This document shows positions 1 through 10,499 of a stretch of 27,500 bases of DNA, in pieces. Source of the DNA: Prorocentrum cordatum (taxonomy: Eukaryota; Sar; Dinophyceae; Prorocentrales; Prorocentraceae); the NCBI GenBank assembly GCA_963575745.1, contig CAUYUJ010016342.1, positions 1 through 27,500 on the forward strand. The letters are read 5' to 3'. The notes under the pieces were generated by a model. It had not been told where the DNA came from. It saw only the letters and a list, made by a program, of their open reading frames with translations, and did not search any database. A program made the position numbers and the translations under genes. Position 1 is the first letter of the stretch. The number at the start of each line of letters is the position of its first letter.

Positions 1-59
1 ACTCGGAAGAGGCTGAAAGATCGCGACGAGCGCCCCTGCGCCTGCTCCTCCTCCTGATC

Positions 60-240
60 TCCATCATCATCATCATCATCCTCCTCCTCCTCTTCCTCCT
101 TCTCCTCCTCCTCCTCCTCCTCCTCCTCTTCCCCTCTCTCCTCTCCTCCGCCTCCTCTTCATCCTCCTCCTCCTCCGCCTCCTCCTCCTCCTCCTCCTCT
201 TCCTCCTTCTCCTCCTCCTCCTCCTTCTCCTGCTCGCTCC
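60..240. repeat. CTC/CCT microsatellite (pyrimidine tract)
   Basis: Imperfect CTC/CCT triplets run almost without interruption, preceded by a short CAT run. The strand is nearly pure pyrimidine. Translations here give only Arg, Gly, Glu or Ser homopolymers, so I do not call a gene. The following bases (241-530) are mixed GC-rich sequence in which I see no gene. Confidence 0.9.
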
Positions 241-529
241 TTGCTCATCGTTTCTCGCTCCTCGCTCCCGTGGTCCTTGCACATTATGCTCGGTCAACCG
301 GTCGGGCCCTGCCAGCAAGAACGCTAAAACGCGAGCGAGCGGGCGTATCAGGGGATCGAAAATCGACTGTGGCTGCAGCAGCCAGCCGCAGCAGCCCGCA
401 CAAACAGCGGGGCGAAAACTGCAATGGGCCCGCGGCCCGTCTCGCCAACCTCCGGGGAGGGCGCCCGAGCTTTGGCCCGAACCGCAGTCCTCCCCTCCAG
501 CCCGCTGGCCCTGGCCCCAGGGTGACCCC

Positions 530-1378
<849 letters not shown>

Positions 1379-1553
1379 CGTCTAGACCTCCGGGCCTCGT
1401 GAAGGACGCCCTATAGAAGCGACCTGGGCCTCCGCGAGAAATCCGGGGCCACCCTGGGCCAGCGTCGACCCTGCCAACGCCCGACCCCTGTGCCCCCTCC
1501 CGCCCCGTGGACCCCTGTGGAGCGCACGGGGCGGGCCCCGCGACGGGCGCGGC

Positions 1554-2327
1554 TCAGCGCTTGAGGAGGAACTCCTGGGCCAGGAACGAGGTGACGCCGA
1601 TCATGGCCAGCCTGCCGACGTTCACCTCGACGTTGTGGAGATAGACCTTGTTCTCGATCCCCTTCCCCTTCAGGACTCCGACGGGGTCGAAGCCGAGGTC
1701 ACCGGGGCAACGGTCCTTTTTGTACTCCACGCTGAGGAAGTTGCCGTCGTCCTCGCTCTTCTGCAGGTTGTACTCCGCCAGCGCCTGGTACCCGAGCCCA
1801 ACCAGCAGCACTGGGGCCTGCACCTCGTCCAGGCCCAGGGTCCCGTCCAGGTTGTCCACTGCGTCCTTGAAGCCCAGCAGCCTCGCGACGGCCCCGCGGT
1901 CCGCGTCCTCGAAGAAGATGGCCAGGAAGGCCACCATGGCGAAGCGGCCGTGCTTCACCTCGGACTCGCGGTAGTTGTAATATGTCGTCTCGGGGACCGC
2001 CGTCGGCGCCTTGTCGAAGACGCCCGTGCCGACGGCCAGGTTCAGCGGATCGAAGCCCAGGTCCGCGCCCGCCAGCCAGGGGTCGCTGTAGTCCTTGTAG
2101 CTCTGCGCGGCCTGGCGCCGCGCGCCGCCGCCGCGCTGCCTCCGCCGCTGCGCACCGACCACGGCGAACGCGCAGCCCAGGCCGAGCGGCGCGAGCAGCC
2201 CGGCGCGGCCGCCCGCGGCCGTGCCGGGGGCGCCCGCCGACGGCGCGCCGCGGAGCGCGGCGGCCCTGGCGGTCGGGGCGACACCCGCGGCCGCGGGGGT
2301 CACAAAGGCGGAGGCGGGGAGCTCCAT
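1554..2327 (-). CDS. Light-harvesting chlorophyll-binding protein, plastid (LHC superfamily)
   Basis: A 257-aa three-helix antenna protein that would bind chlorophyll and carotenoid in the thylakoid membrane and pass energy to the photosystems. Residues 1-75 are an Ala/Arg-rich leader with a hydrophobic stretch at 43-59, fitting a plastid-targeting region. LGFDP occurs at 90-94 and 211-215. Helix 1 carries ExxHGRxAM (E123, H126, R128, M131), helix 2 spans about 171-188, and helix 3 carries ExxVGRxAM (E234, V237, R239, M242). Family members usually have Asn where V237 sits. The gene is intron-less. I chose the ATG at 2327 because a pyrimidine tract and AG lie 36 nt upstream; the frame is open further up to 2630, so a longer leader is possible. 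Peridinin- or fucoxanthin-type antenna is an inference from context; the subfamily cannot be fixed by eye. Confidence 0.92.
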   Translation of the reverse strand: MELPASAFVTPAAAGVAPTARAAALRGAPSAGAPGTAAGGRAGLLAPLGLGCAFAVVGAQRRRQRGGGARRQAAQSYKDYSDPWLAGADLGFDPLNLAVGTGVFDKAPTAVPETTYYNYRESEVKHGRFAMVAFLAIFFEDADRGAVARLLGFKDAVDNLDGTLGLDEVQAPVLLVGLGYQALAEYNLQKSEDDGNFLSVEYKKDRCPGDLGFDPVGVLKGKGIENKVYLHNVEVNVGRLAMIGVTSFLAQEFLLKR

Positions 2328-2363
2328 GCTCGGCGGGGCGGGGCGCTGCCGGGGCGCCTGGAG

Positions 2364-2380
2364 CTGGGGGACAAAAGAGG
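2364..2380 (-). promoter_or_regulatory. Candidate trans-splice acceptor of the LHC gene
   Basis: On the minus strand, CCTCTTTTGTCCCCC is followed directly by AG. This is a good 3' splice acceptor and would leave a 36-nt 5' untranslated region before the ATG at 2327. Dinoflagellate nuclear mRNAs receive a spliced leader at such sites. The assignment is by pattern only. No branch point was resolved. Confidence 0.45.
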
Positions 2381-2664
2381 GCCGCGCTGGAACGGCCGAA
2401 AAAGCCCGAGTGGGAACGGCTGCGGGGGAGGAGGAGATGGGCCAGAGAGCCGCGGGCCCGAGCGATCTCGGCCAGTGACGAGCGTGGCGCCCCTCGCCTC
2501 GCCAGGCGGGCACCCGGGACCAGAGACTTCTCCAACGTCCCTTGGCGTCGGGGCCATGCTTACATTTCCAAGCCAGAACCCGAGCTTGGAAACCTGGCCT
2601 CCGTCCGTGAAGCCGATGGAGGGACCTCAAGCCGCAGGCTCATGACTTATGAGGCCATCCGAAG

Positions 2665-2850
2665 CTAGGACCAAGTTCTGAAACCGTTCCTGACATCAAC
2701 GGGAAGCGCGTAAAAGCAACGAGTTGCGCAAGAACGTGCAGCATCATCACGATCAAATGGAATGTACGCGAGTTCTCCGAACGCCCACAGGGAATACCCA
2801 TGGAAACGCGCTCCCCGAACGATCGCAAGCACGCTGCTGAGTCTCCTCTC
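2665..2850 (-). repeat. Dispersed element, copy 1 (diverged, possible coding remnant)
   Basis: By eye this stretch matches 4259-4440 at roughly three bases in four. Shared blocks include GCGCAAGAACGT, CGCGAG-TCTCCGA, CCACAGGG-ATACC and AACGCGCTCCCCGAA. On the minus strand both copies have a frame sharing VLA, RGARF, DA-RSCAT and YA, which suggests an old coding remnant. Both copies lie next to a CAT tract on the higher-coordinate side. I do not recognise the family. Confidence 0.6.
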
Positions 2851-2889
2851 ACGTACTGTGCCTATCCAATATACTTCGTCTCCCCCACG

Positions 2890-3497
2890 TTCACATTCAT
2901 GATGATGATGCTGATGATCATCAGCTTCATGATGATGATGATGACGCTGACCATCATCATCACCCTGATCAGCATCACCATCATCATCAGCAGCATCAGC
3001 AACATCATCATCATCATCAGCATCATCGTCATAAGCATCATCCTTATAATCAGCATCATCGTCATCATCAGCACCATCATCATCACAATTTCCATCATCA
3101 TCACCCTCATCCTTATCATCATCTGCATCAGCATCATCAGTATCACCATCACCAGCACCGCATTGCATGATCATCACCACCATCAACAGCAGCAACAGCA
3201 AAGGCAAGATCATCACCATCGTCATCAGTATCTTATCACAATGATCAGGGTCAGCACCATCAATAGTATCAGCATCATCATAAACATTGGCTTCGCAACA
3301 CCAGCGACATCAGCATACTCACCATCATCATCGTCACCACCATCGCCGCAATCATCATCCATCATCAACATCAGCATCATAATCGTCATCGTCATCATCG
3401 TCAACATCACCACCACCACCATCACTATCAACATCATGATCATCACCATCATCAACATCATCATCACCGTCCTCATCATCATCATCATCATCATCAA

Positions 3498-3535
<38 letters not shown>

Positions 3536-3575
3536 CTACCACCATCATCGGCATCGCCGAGATCTCCATCGTAAT
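2890..3575. repeat. CAT/ATC microsatellite, imperfect
   Basis: About 690 bp of CAT triplets with CAC, CAG and CAA variants, including a near-perfect run at about 3473-3535. Long frames of Ile, Met, His or Asp in this tract are repeat translations, not genes. Confidence 0.95.
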
Positions 3576-3639
3576 CTGATGGTTTCGGTGACCCTTCCGA
3601 AGCGCTTACGTTTTAACAGAAGTAATTTAAAACCAAGCC

Positions 3640-3742
3640 TGGGTGCCCGGGTTCCCGGGTGCCCCGGTGCCCGTGCCCGGGTGCCTGGGTGCCCGGGTGC
3701 CTGGGTGTCCAGGTGCCCGGGTGCCCAGGTGCCCGGTAGCTC
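3640..3742. repeat. CCCGGGTGCC minisatellite
   Basis: About ten imperfect units of a 9-10 bp motif, GTGCCCGGGT, in direct tandem. The core CCCGGG is self-complementary. It ends directly at a TA-rich run. Confidence 0.85.
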
Positions 3743-3776
3743 TATGTATATATGTATGTATATATATATATATATA
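3743..3776. repeat. TA-rich dinucleotide run
   Basis: TATATATGTATGTATATATATATATA-type sequence of about 30 bp between two GC-rich minisatellites. It is one of the few AT-rich points here and is likely to melt easily. Confidence 0.85.
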
Positions 3777-3978
3777 GCCCTATAGCCCTGTAGCCCTGTA
3801 GCCCTATGGCCTGAATAGCCCCATAGCCTTGTTGCCCCATAGCCCTATAGCCCACCAGGCCCATAACCCTATAGCCCAATAGCCCTATAGCCCTATGGTC
3901 CTGTAGCCATGTAGCCCTATAGCCCCATAGCCTTTAGCCCTATAGCCTTATCGCCCCATAGCCCTAAAGCCTTACAAA
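3776..3978. repeat. TATAGCCC minisatellite
   Basis: About twenty degenerate units of CCCTATAG or CCCTGTAG, 8 to 10 bp each, in direct tandem. The sequence after it (3979-4258) is of ordinary composition and I see no gene or repeat in it. Confidence 0.85.
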
Positions 3979-4258
3979 GATTATGATTGATGTTTCTCCG
4001 GTATCATTGGTTTAATAAGTGCGTGGGCCACCTTGAAACCATCCAAGAGCGCTCCGATAAATCTCTCGAAACAGTGACTGTTGCATCCCATTTCTTCGAG
4101 TGTGTCTCAGGCCAAACGGCCATGGTTGGAAGTTCCGAAGTAGTCCAGCGAGTTCAACATCACCATGTTCTGATGATGGCTCAGACAAAACGTTCGTTTT
4201 TAGCATACGACGTCTTAAATAATAGCTTCAGGCATGTCGATTGTGAGAGGATATCTCA

Positions 4259-4440
4259 AACGAAACGCTTGTTTTCCGAACCTGTCCTGGCATGAACGGA
4301 AATCGCGTACAAGCGATAAGTAGCGCAAGAACGTACAGCATCATTAAAATAACATGAGTGTGCGCGAGCTCTCCGACGTCCACAGGGGATACCTATGAAA
4401 CGCGCTCCCCGAAGGTTCGCAAGCACGTTTCTGAGTAACA
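4259..4440 (-). repeat. Dispersed element, copy 2 (diverged, possible coding remnant)
   Basis: Second copy of the element at 2665-2850, in the same orientation and again followed by CAT triplets. The minus-strand frame reads RNVLANLRGARF near its start and DAVRSCAT further on, compared with SVLAIVRGARF and DAARSCAT in copy 1. Indels between the copies break the frame locally. Confidence 0.6.
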
Positions 4441-4469
4441 TTTCACTCACTGTGCACCTCCGATTCCCT

Positions 4470-4640
4470 TCATCTCCCCCTCACTGTCATAATCATCGTC
4501 ACCAGCATCATCGTCACTATCACCAGCACCCACATCGCATCATCGTCACCATCATCACCAGCATAATAGCAGTAGAAGTATGATCAGCGTCATCACCGTT
4601 ACCATCCTGAACACCATCATGATGATCAGCACCATTACAC
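4470..4640. repeat. CAT/CAC microsatellite, degenerate
   Basis: Degenerate CAT, CAC and ATC triplets with frequent CGTCACCA and CAGCA interruptions. It directly follows copy 2 of the dispersed element. Confidence 0.85.
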
Positions 4641-4664
4641 CAGAGAAAACACCAATCAGTGGAT

Positions 4665-4935
4665 GATATGACAATTAGTGATATGGATATAGAGATCGAT
4701 TGTGAGATCGATGCTGAGATCGATAGTGAGATCGATCGTGAGGAGGATAGTAAGGTCGACGGTGAGACCGCCAGTGAAGTCGATTCATGGAGAACGATGG
4801 TGAGATCAATCGTGAGATCGATCGTGAGATCGCTCGTGAGATCGCTCGTGCGATCTATAGTGAGATCGGTAGTGCGATCGATTGTGAGATTGATAAAGAA
4901 GTGGGTAATGAGGTCGACGGCGAGATATCACTAAG
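4665..4935 (+). repeat. 12-bp minisatellite, GTGAGATCGATN core
   Basis: About 22 units of a 12-bp motif with core GTGAGATCGAT. In the plus frame it reads as Glu-Ile-Asp-X tetrapeptides. The same peptide period continues after a frame change near 4790, so the DNA period, not one reading frame, is what is conserved. The array is rich in GATC. I treat it as a repeat; a charged repeat protein is possible but unsupported. Confidence 0.85.
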
Positions 4936-4944
4936 GAGATCGAC

Positions 4945-5058
4945 AAGGAACCCAGGAACCCGGAAGCCCGGGAAACCCGCCAGCCACAGAGTTCAGCTCA
5001 GAACCAGCAGCCGGGAACCCGGGAACCCAGAACTGGGAACCAGGGAACCCGGCCGCCT
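4945..5058. repeat. GGGAACCC minisatellite
   Basis: Degenerate units of GGAACCCGGGAACCC type, partly self-complementary, interrupted by a unique piece at about 4980-5008. Unique sequence of about 70 bp separates it from the next CAT tract. Confidence 0.75.
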
Positions 5059-5129
5059 GCCGAAATTGGCCGGGCGGTTGCGCCAAATCGTTCAACCTCC
5101 GCTAGGACCCCTTCAGTGCAAGAACTGCT

Positions 5130-5228
5130 AATCACACCCATCACCATCATCATCACCACCATCGTCATCACCATCACCACCATCACCATCATCACCACCA
5201 CCAGCATCATCATCATCGTCATCATCAA
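5130..5228. repeat. CAT/CAC microsatellite
   Basis: About 100 bp of CAT and CAC triplets, ending at the start of the more complex sequence that carries the broken coding region. Confidence 0.92.
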
Positions 5229-5262
5229 AGGCCGCTGCGCTCTCAGGCCTTCTTAAGGAGTA

Positions 5263-5985
5263 GTGGCCTTTCTGCAACACCCTCCCGCCAGCCCCAGAGG
5301 CGGAGGGCCCGAAGGTACCCCGCACACCGCCATGTCGCCGTGTGGTGTTCCAGCGCGCGGGCGCCGCGCACCGGCCGAGCATTGTCAGAAGGCCTGGCAC
5401 CACATGACCTCGGCGGATGAAGCACGTTGTGCGCCCCCGTGGTCGGGCGGCGCTCACGAGCTCAGGCGCACCGCGATCGGCTTCGACGGCGCCACTTCCG
5501 GATGGGTGCTGCCACTGGCCTTCCGCCAGGACTTGTACTACGACAAGAGGACCGACAGGATCTACGACATGCAGATGACCTACCGCACACCGCCGTCGTC
5601 ACCGACAAGGTGCCAGAGCTCATTCTCGAGGAGAGCTTGAACGAGAGCACGCAGTTCACGTGCGATTTCTCCCACACGCTTGAGGAGGAACTGCGCTACG
5701 GGACCGAGCTCAACACCTCGACCACAAGGGACGAGATCAGCCGCCCGAACGAGCATACCGACTCCATCGATGAGTTTATCCCCGTCGACATCCACGACGC
5801 CATCAACCAGGCCATCGCCATCCAGAGGACCCGCCTCACGGGCACCAGCGAAGAGATCGTATGCTCGGCCGTCGAGCGCGTGTTCGACGCCACCGTTTCT
5901 CACCCCTTCTGGGAACAGGACGGCACGCTGATGGCTGTCTATCGATTACAGCAACGACCTCGACGCTTACCGCGGGCTCCACTGA
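5263..5985 (+). pseudogene. Broken coding region, unknown protein
   Basis: I do not recognise the protein. Sequence from 5263 to about 5585 reads in one frame with protein-like composition (GWVLPLAFRQDLYYDKRTDR near 5500-5560). Between about 5585 and 5935 the protein-like reading is in the next frame: it includes LILEESLNESTQF, an acidic stretch, and DIHDAINQAIAIQRTRL. From 5935 the first frame gives LSIDYSNDLDAYRGLH and a stop at 5983-5985. The two shifts cancel. The segment is GC-rich with balanced residues, unlike the repeats on both sides. It may be a decayed gene, a gene with base-call errors, or chance frames. The start at 5263 is the first ATG and is not otherwise supported. Confidence 0.4.
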
Positions 5986-6315
5986 GCACGCACAAGCATT
6001 GCTAGCGCCTTTTGCTATGTCTCGGTTTTTTTCCAGCCACGCCCGTGCCCGAGCACGCACGCTGCTATAGTCGATGCGGACAATGGCCTCGACTTCCGTT
6101 CGCTGCATGGTCATGTATCGAGCGTCAGTGTATGCCGAAATTCTTTCGTCGCGTGGCTAGCGCTGCGCAAGACGCCTCCCTGTGCAGCACCCACGGATGC
6201 CAGGCCCATGCGGGGCAGTACGAAATCATTGGATGCTCCCTGCGACGGACCCTCGATTGCATACGACTGTGTTCACTTTGTGTGTTGCTTGGTCCTGATG
6301 TCGGGAAACGAATCG
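5986..6315. other. Unassigned sequence, no gene seen
   Basis: Complex, non-repetitive sequence between the broken coding region and the large CAT tract. Open frames are short and show no recognisable domain. Confidence 0.5.
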
Positions 6316-6398
6316 TCATCATCATCATAATCATCATCAACACCACCACCGTCATCATCATCATCATCATCACCACCACCATCACCACCACCACCACC

Positions 6399-6446
<48 letters not shown>

Positions 6447-6447
6447 G

Positions 6448-6490
<43 letters not shown>

Positions 6491-6577
6491 CATCCTCATC
6501 CTCATCCTCATCCTCATCCTCATCCTCATCATCATCATCATCACCATCATCATCATCAGCATCACCATCACCATCAC

Positions 6578-6653
<76 letters not shown>

Positions 6654-6815
6654 GGCATCACCATCACCATCACCATCAGCATCAGCATCAGCATCATCAT
6701 CATCACCATCACCATCATCATCGTCATCATCAACATCGCCATAGCCATAGTCCTTCATCATCGTCATCATCATCGTCATCATCCTCATCATCCTCGTCAG
6801 CATCGTCAGGGGGTT
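6316..6815. repeat. Large CAT microsatellite with CAC and CCTCAT sub-blocks
   Basis: About 500 bp. Sub-blocks are CAT, then CAC (about 6370-6415), CAT, CCTCAT hexamers (about 6485-6530), CAT again, and CATCAC near the end. The hexamer block shows local expansion of a mutated unit. Confidence 0.95.
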
Positions 6816-6869
6816 AACCCTTCCCCTTATCCCCTCCCCCTGAGTCTGGACGGGGTGGGTGGGGAGGCG

Positions 6870-7560
6870 TTGGAGCGTCCAAGATGGCCCAAGATGGCTC
6901 CAAGACGGCATCCAAGAGCCCAAGATGGCATCCAAGATAGCGAAAGATAGCGCAAGATCCCTCAATATTGCTTTCAACGTACTCCAAGACGCCCCAAGAC
7001 CGCTTCAAGATGGGCCCAAGCGCCCACAAAGCCTCGCAAGGCGGCCCCCAAGACGCCAATAAATGTCAAAAGACGTAAGCAAATCAGCGATGTTTGCATT
7101 ATCCCCCAGACGGCCCCCGATGGCCTTCCGAGGCCTTAAGCTGGCTCCAAGATGGTCGGAGAGGGCCCAAGAGAGGTTCCAAGATAGCCCTGAGACGGCC
7201 CCCCAGAACGCCAAAGAGCCCTCCAAGAGCGGCCCAAAGAGGGCCCCAAGAGGCGCCTTTGGGGGTTCAAGCGGGGGCTCCCCCTTCCTTGATCGATATC
7301 CTCCAAAATGGCCCCAAGAGGGCCTCCAAGGCCCCCCATAACGGCCCCACGATGGCGCCACGAAGCGTCTATGATGCCCCAAGAGACCCACAAGAGGCCC
7401 CCAGGAGGCCCCCAAGCGGCCCCAAAAAGCCAGAAGAGGCACCTCAGAGGCACCCAAGACGCCTCAAGAGGCCCCCCGGACCGCGAAGAGGCACTCACGA
7501 AGCCCCAAGAGGCCTCCAAGAAGCGCCCAAGAGATATCGCAAGAGACTCTGAGAGGCCTC
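6870..7560 (+). repeat. Decayed CAAGATGGC / CCAAGAGGCC repeat tract
   Basis: Words such as CCAAGATGGC, CCAAGAGGCCCC and CAAGACGCC recur every 10 to 25 bp without a fixed period. Open frames through it are rich in Pro, Arg and Lys on one strand and Trp and Gly on the other, as expected from the repeat. The reverse complement of the same word family appears at about 18150-18500 and 25570-25930. Confidence 0.7.
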
Positions 7561-7569
7561 CATTGGCCT

Positions 7570-7665
7570 TTCTGCTGGCCCTCCTCCTTCTTCTCCTCCT
7601 CCTCCTCCGCCTACTCATCATCATTATCCCTCCTCCTTTCTTCATCCTCCCCCCCTCCTTCGAAG
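7570..7665. repeat. CTC/CCT microsatellite
   Basis: Short pyrimidine-rich triplet tract, CTCCTCCTTCTTCTCC type, with a TCATCATTATC interruption. Unique sequence of about 110 bp follows. Confidence 0.8.
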
Positions 7666-7779
7666 GATAACGGCTGGCCCCCTCGTTGCTCCTACACGTC
7701 CCTGCCCACCTCAACTCGCCGGGGCGTCGTTTCTGGATGGGCTGGCGGGGATACGCGAAGCGTCAAGAATTCAACATAG

Positions 7780-8890
7780 AATTAGGCATGGGAAGCCGTG
7801 GACCTATCCATGAACTAGCCATGAGGAGCCATGGAACGAGCCAGATGAAACCATCAACAAACCATCGCAAGCCATGGAACTAGCCATTGGTAGCCACGGA
7901 AATGGCCACAACAAGCCATGGAAGTAGCCATAGTAAGCTGTAGAAGTAGCCATGACCAATCATGGACCTAGCCATCGGAAGATATTGCGCGAGCAGTGTA
8001 ACATACCATGGCAACGGCCATAGGAAAACATGGAAGTAGCCATAAGAAGGCGTCGGTCTAGCCGTAGGATTCCGAGGACCTGACCATGGGAGGCCAAGGA
8101 ACCATCCATAGGAAGACATGCAAGTAGCCATCGCAATACTGGAAACTGCACTATTGGAGGCCACGGAACTAGCCACAGCAAGCCACGGAACTAACCATAG
8201 GAATCTGTATAAACAGCCATGACACACCATGGAACTCGCCATGGGAAACCATTGCGCCATATATCAAACAAGTCGTGAAACTAGGATTTTGCAGTAAGGG
8301 AATTTACCATGGGAAACAATTGATCTAGCCGTGGAAAGGCATGGCGCTGGGCACGGAACGAGATGCGGAACGAGCCATAGTAATCCACCGAACCAGCGAT
8401 GTGAAGCCATGACTCTAGCCATGGGACGCCGTGGGGCTAGCCACTAGAAGCTATGAAGAGAGCCATGGGGAGTCATGGACCCACCCATGGCAAGCCATGG
8501 AGCCAGCACTGGGAAGCCGTGGAAGTAGCCACGAAGCCAGACATCGGGAGCCCTGAAAGACTCCCTAAGCAGCCATGGAACTAGCCATAGGAAGCCACGC
8601 AACTAGCCACAGGCAGATGTAGAAGTAGCCGTGGGAAAGCATGAATCGAGCCAGCCATAGGCAGCCATACAGCTCGGCATAAGAAGCAATGGGACCAGCC
8701 ATCGGGCGCCGTGGAACAGGCCACGGCACCAGACATAAGAAGCCATGGCAATAGCTATTGGAAGCCGTGGAAGTGGCCATGGGAAACAAAGATAGTTGCC
8801 CGAGTAAGCCATGCTACTGGCCGTGGAAAGCCGCATAACTAGGCAGGGGATGCCATAAATGAGCCGGACGCCATGGAAGTAGCCATTGAA
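7780..8890. repeat. AGCCATGG minisatellite, about 1.1 kb, highly diverged
   Basis: Units of about 20-22 bp built from AAGCCATGGAA and CTAGCCATNGG are repeated some fifty times with much variation. The core AGCCATGGCT is self-complementary, so many units could form short hairpins. No open frame is maintained across it, and minus-strand frames read as Trp/Leu/Pro repeat peptides. Confidence 0.85.
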
Positions 8891-9999
8891 GTAGCAGGAT
8901 GCTACAGGGTCCATTTCAGAGGTGCGCCCAAGTACCATGAAAAGTCCCTTACGGATTTAGCTGGGGCTCCCATGAGCAAGCCTACTTGGAGAAAAATCTC
9001 GGTGGCTCCTCCAGCTGCACGGATGGAGGGAGGGTCCTTTTCATCATGGATGGGGGTCGGCCCCCTCTCCAACTGAATGGATTGGGAGACTTTCGGGGTC
9101 GAACCTGAATATCTCGTATGTACATTTCAAAGCACGGGAAAGTTCTCACCATGCGGGCCCATGAGGCTATCCCGTTTGGAGCGGGCGCTCGCCGTTGGGA
9201 CGGGAAATGTGTGCATGGGCCTGGGACGGGAGGGTCTATTGCAACATCAATGTTTGGGTGATGGGGTCACTCTGATACCCCTCTTCCTCATCCCCCTGTT
9301 GCCGCTCTTGCAGCTCGAATCCCGATGCCCCTTCCTCCTCCAAGTGGCTGTCGGGCTGTAACCCGGGCCTCCGGCGGGCGTCTGGCACGATCGGGGGGCC
9401 CTCCTATAAACAATCTCGGCGGGAAGCAGATGTTGGACAGTGTCCCGTCCCGACGCGGCGAAGCCTCCAAGAGCCAACGGAAACGTCAAGTAAACCGGCT
9501 TCTCGGCGGCACACCATGAAGTTTGGGTCAGGGCTCCGAGCGACCAAAAAAAAGATTGCACCCAGCCGGTTTTACTTTGCGGCCCGAATTGCGAGGCGGA
9601 TCCTGCCGTGGCCACCGCCAGGGCGCTGGAAGCTAAACGAGAACAAACAGAGAGTACAAAGACCACACAAGTGGGCGCCTCCGAGAACCTGCGAGGCAGA
9701 GTCCCGACTGCGCGGACCTGGTGCCCCTAAAACTGCACCAGACCTGCGCTGGCCACGCGGGGCGCGCGGCGCTCGCGACAGCGCCACGGCTTGCGCGGAG
9801 CGCGGGGCCTGGGGCGCTGAACCACCCCTCTTAGTCCGGACCCCCAGGCGCCCCTACCCGTGAACAAGCTCCCCCTGGCCCTTGCGAGGGGGTTCCACGA
9901 CGCCACATAACGGCCCCTAGGCGCCCCCCGATTTTCCTGACAGGTTCCCAGGCGGCCGCACGGAGAGCCCCACAGAGCCCAACACGCTGCACAAGGAAC
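8891..9999. other. Unassigned 1.1-kb stretch
   Basis: Complex GC-rich sequence. A 139-codon minus-strand frame (9247-9666) is the longest, but its composition is not convincing. I see no RNA gene, repeat array or recognisable domain. Confidence 0.5.
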
Positions 10000-10450
10000 A
10001 CGATGATCTCGCCAGGCTTCCGAGAAGCCCCAATCTCAGACCACCAAAAATAATCATGAGCATTCCTAGCGTGTTCGACGTTTTATGATGCTCCGCTCTG
10101 ATCAACAACATGTTGCTCCCAGGAGGCCTTGAAAGAACGACACATAAAGTTGTAAGAAGGTTCCGGCGGGGCTGCAAGATGGACCAGGACTGACCCAAGA
10201 AACCCCAACCCCATGAGGACCGACACTGGCCAATGGAGGAGCCCAGGACGGCCAAGAGGGCCCCAACACAGCGCCAGACGGCCCGTCCGATAGGCCACAA
10301 GCACCCCGCATGCCCTCGAAGATTCCACGGCGGGCCCACGACGGCCCAATATTGTTCAAGGGTGCTCCCATAGGTTCACAAAGGGCCTCCTGAGAGGATC
10401 CCAACATGGGCCCAAATGGCCCCAAGACACACCAGGGATGCGGATCGCAA
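10000..10450 (+). repeat. Decayed CAAGATGG/GACGGCC repeat tract
   Basis: Scattered words CAAGATGG, GGACGGCCAAGAGGGCC and CCCAAGAC resemble the 6870-7560 tract. It is more diverged, and no period is left. The minus-strand frames through it are Trp/Gly/Pro rich. Confidence 0.5.
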
Positions 10451-10499
10451 GACCCCCACCATGAATTATGACGAGGCGGTCGTGGGGGAATGGAAGAAT

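Noticed and set aside
2665-3579. Ile-, Met-, His- or Asp-rich frames over the CAT tract
   Set aside because: Artefacts of a triplet repeat lacking stop codons.
3776-3978. TATAGCCC array as an internal telomere-like repeat
   Set aside because: The units are CTATAGGG-like and degenerate. They do not match the TTTAGGG type well enough.
7005-7714. Pro/Arg- and Trp/Gly-rich frames of 90-190 codons
   Set aside because: They track the decayed CAAGATGGC/CCAAGAGGCC words on both strands.
7780-8890. Relict spliced-leader sequences, because GTAGCCAT recurs
   Set aside because: The remainder of the leader (TTTTGGCTCAAG) is never present. The word is part of the local minisatellite.
9247-9666. 139-codon minus-strand frame with a weakly hydrophobic start
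   Set aside because: No domain, biased composition towards the end, and no second copy to test it.
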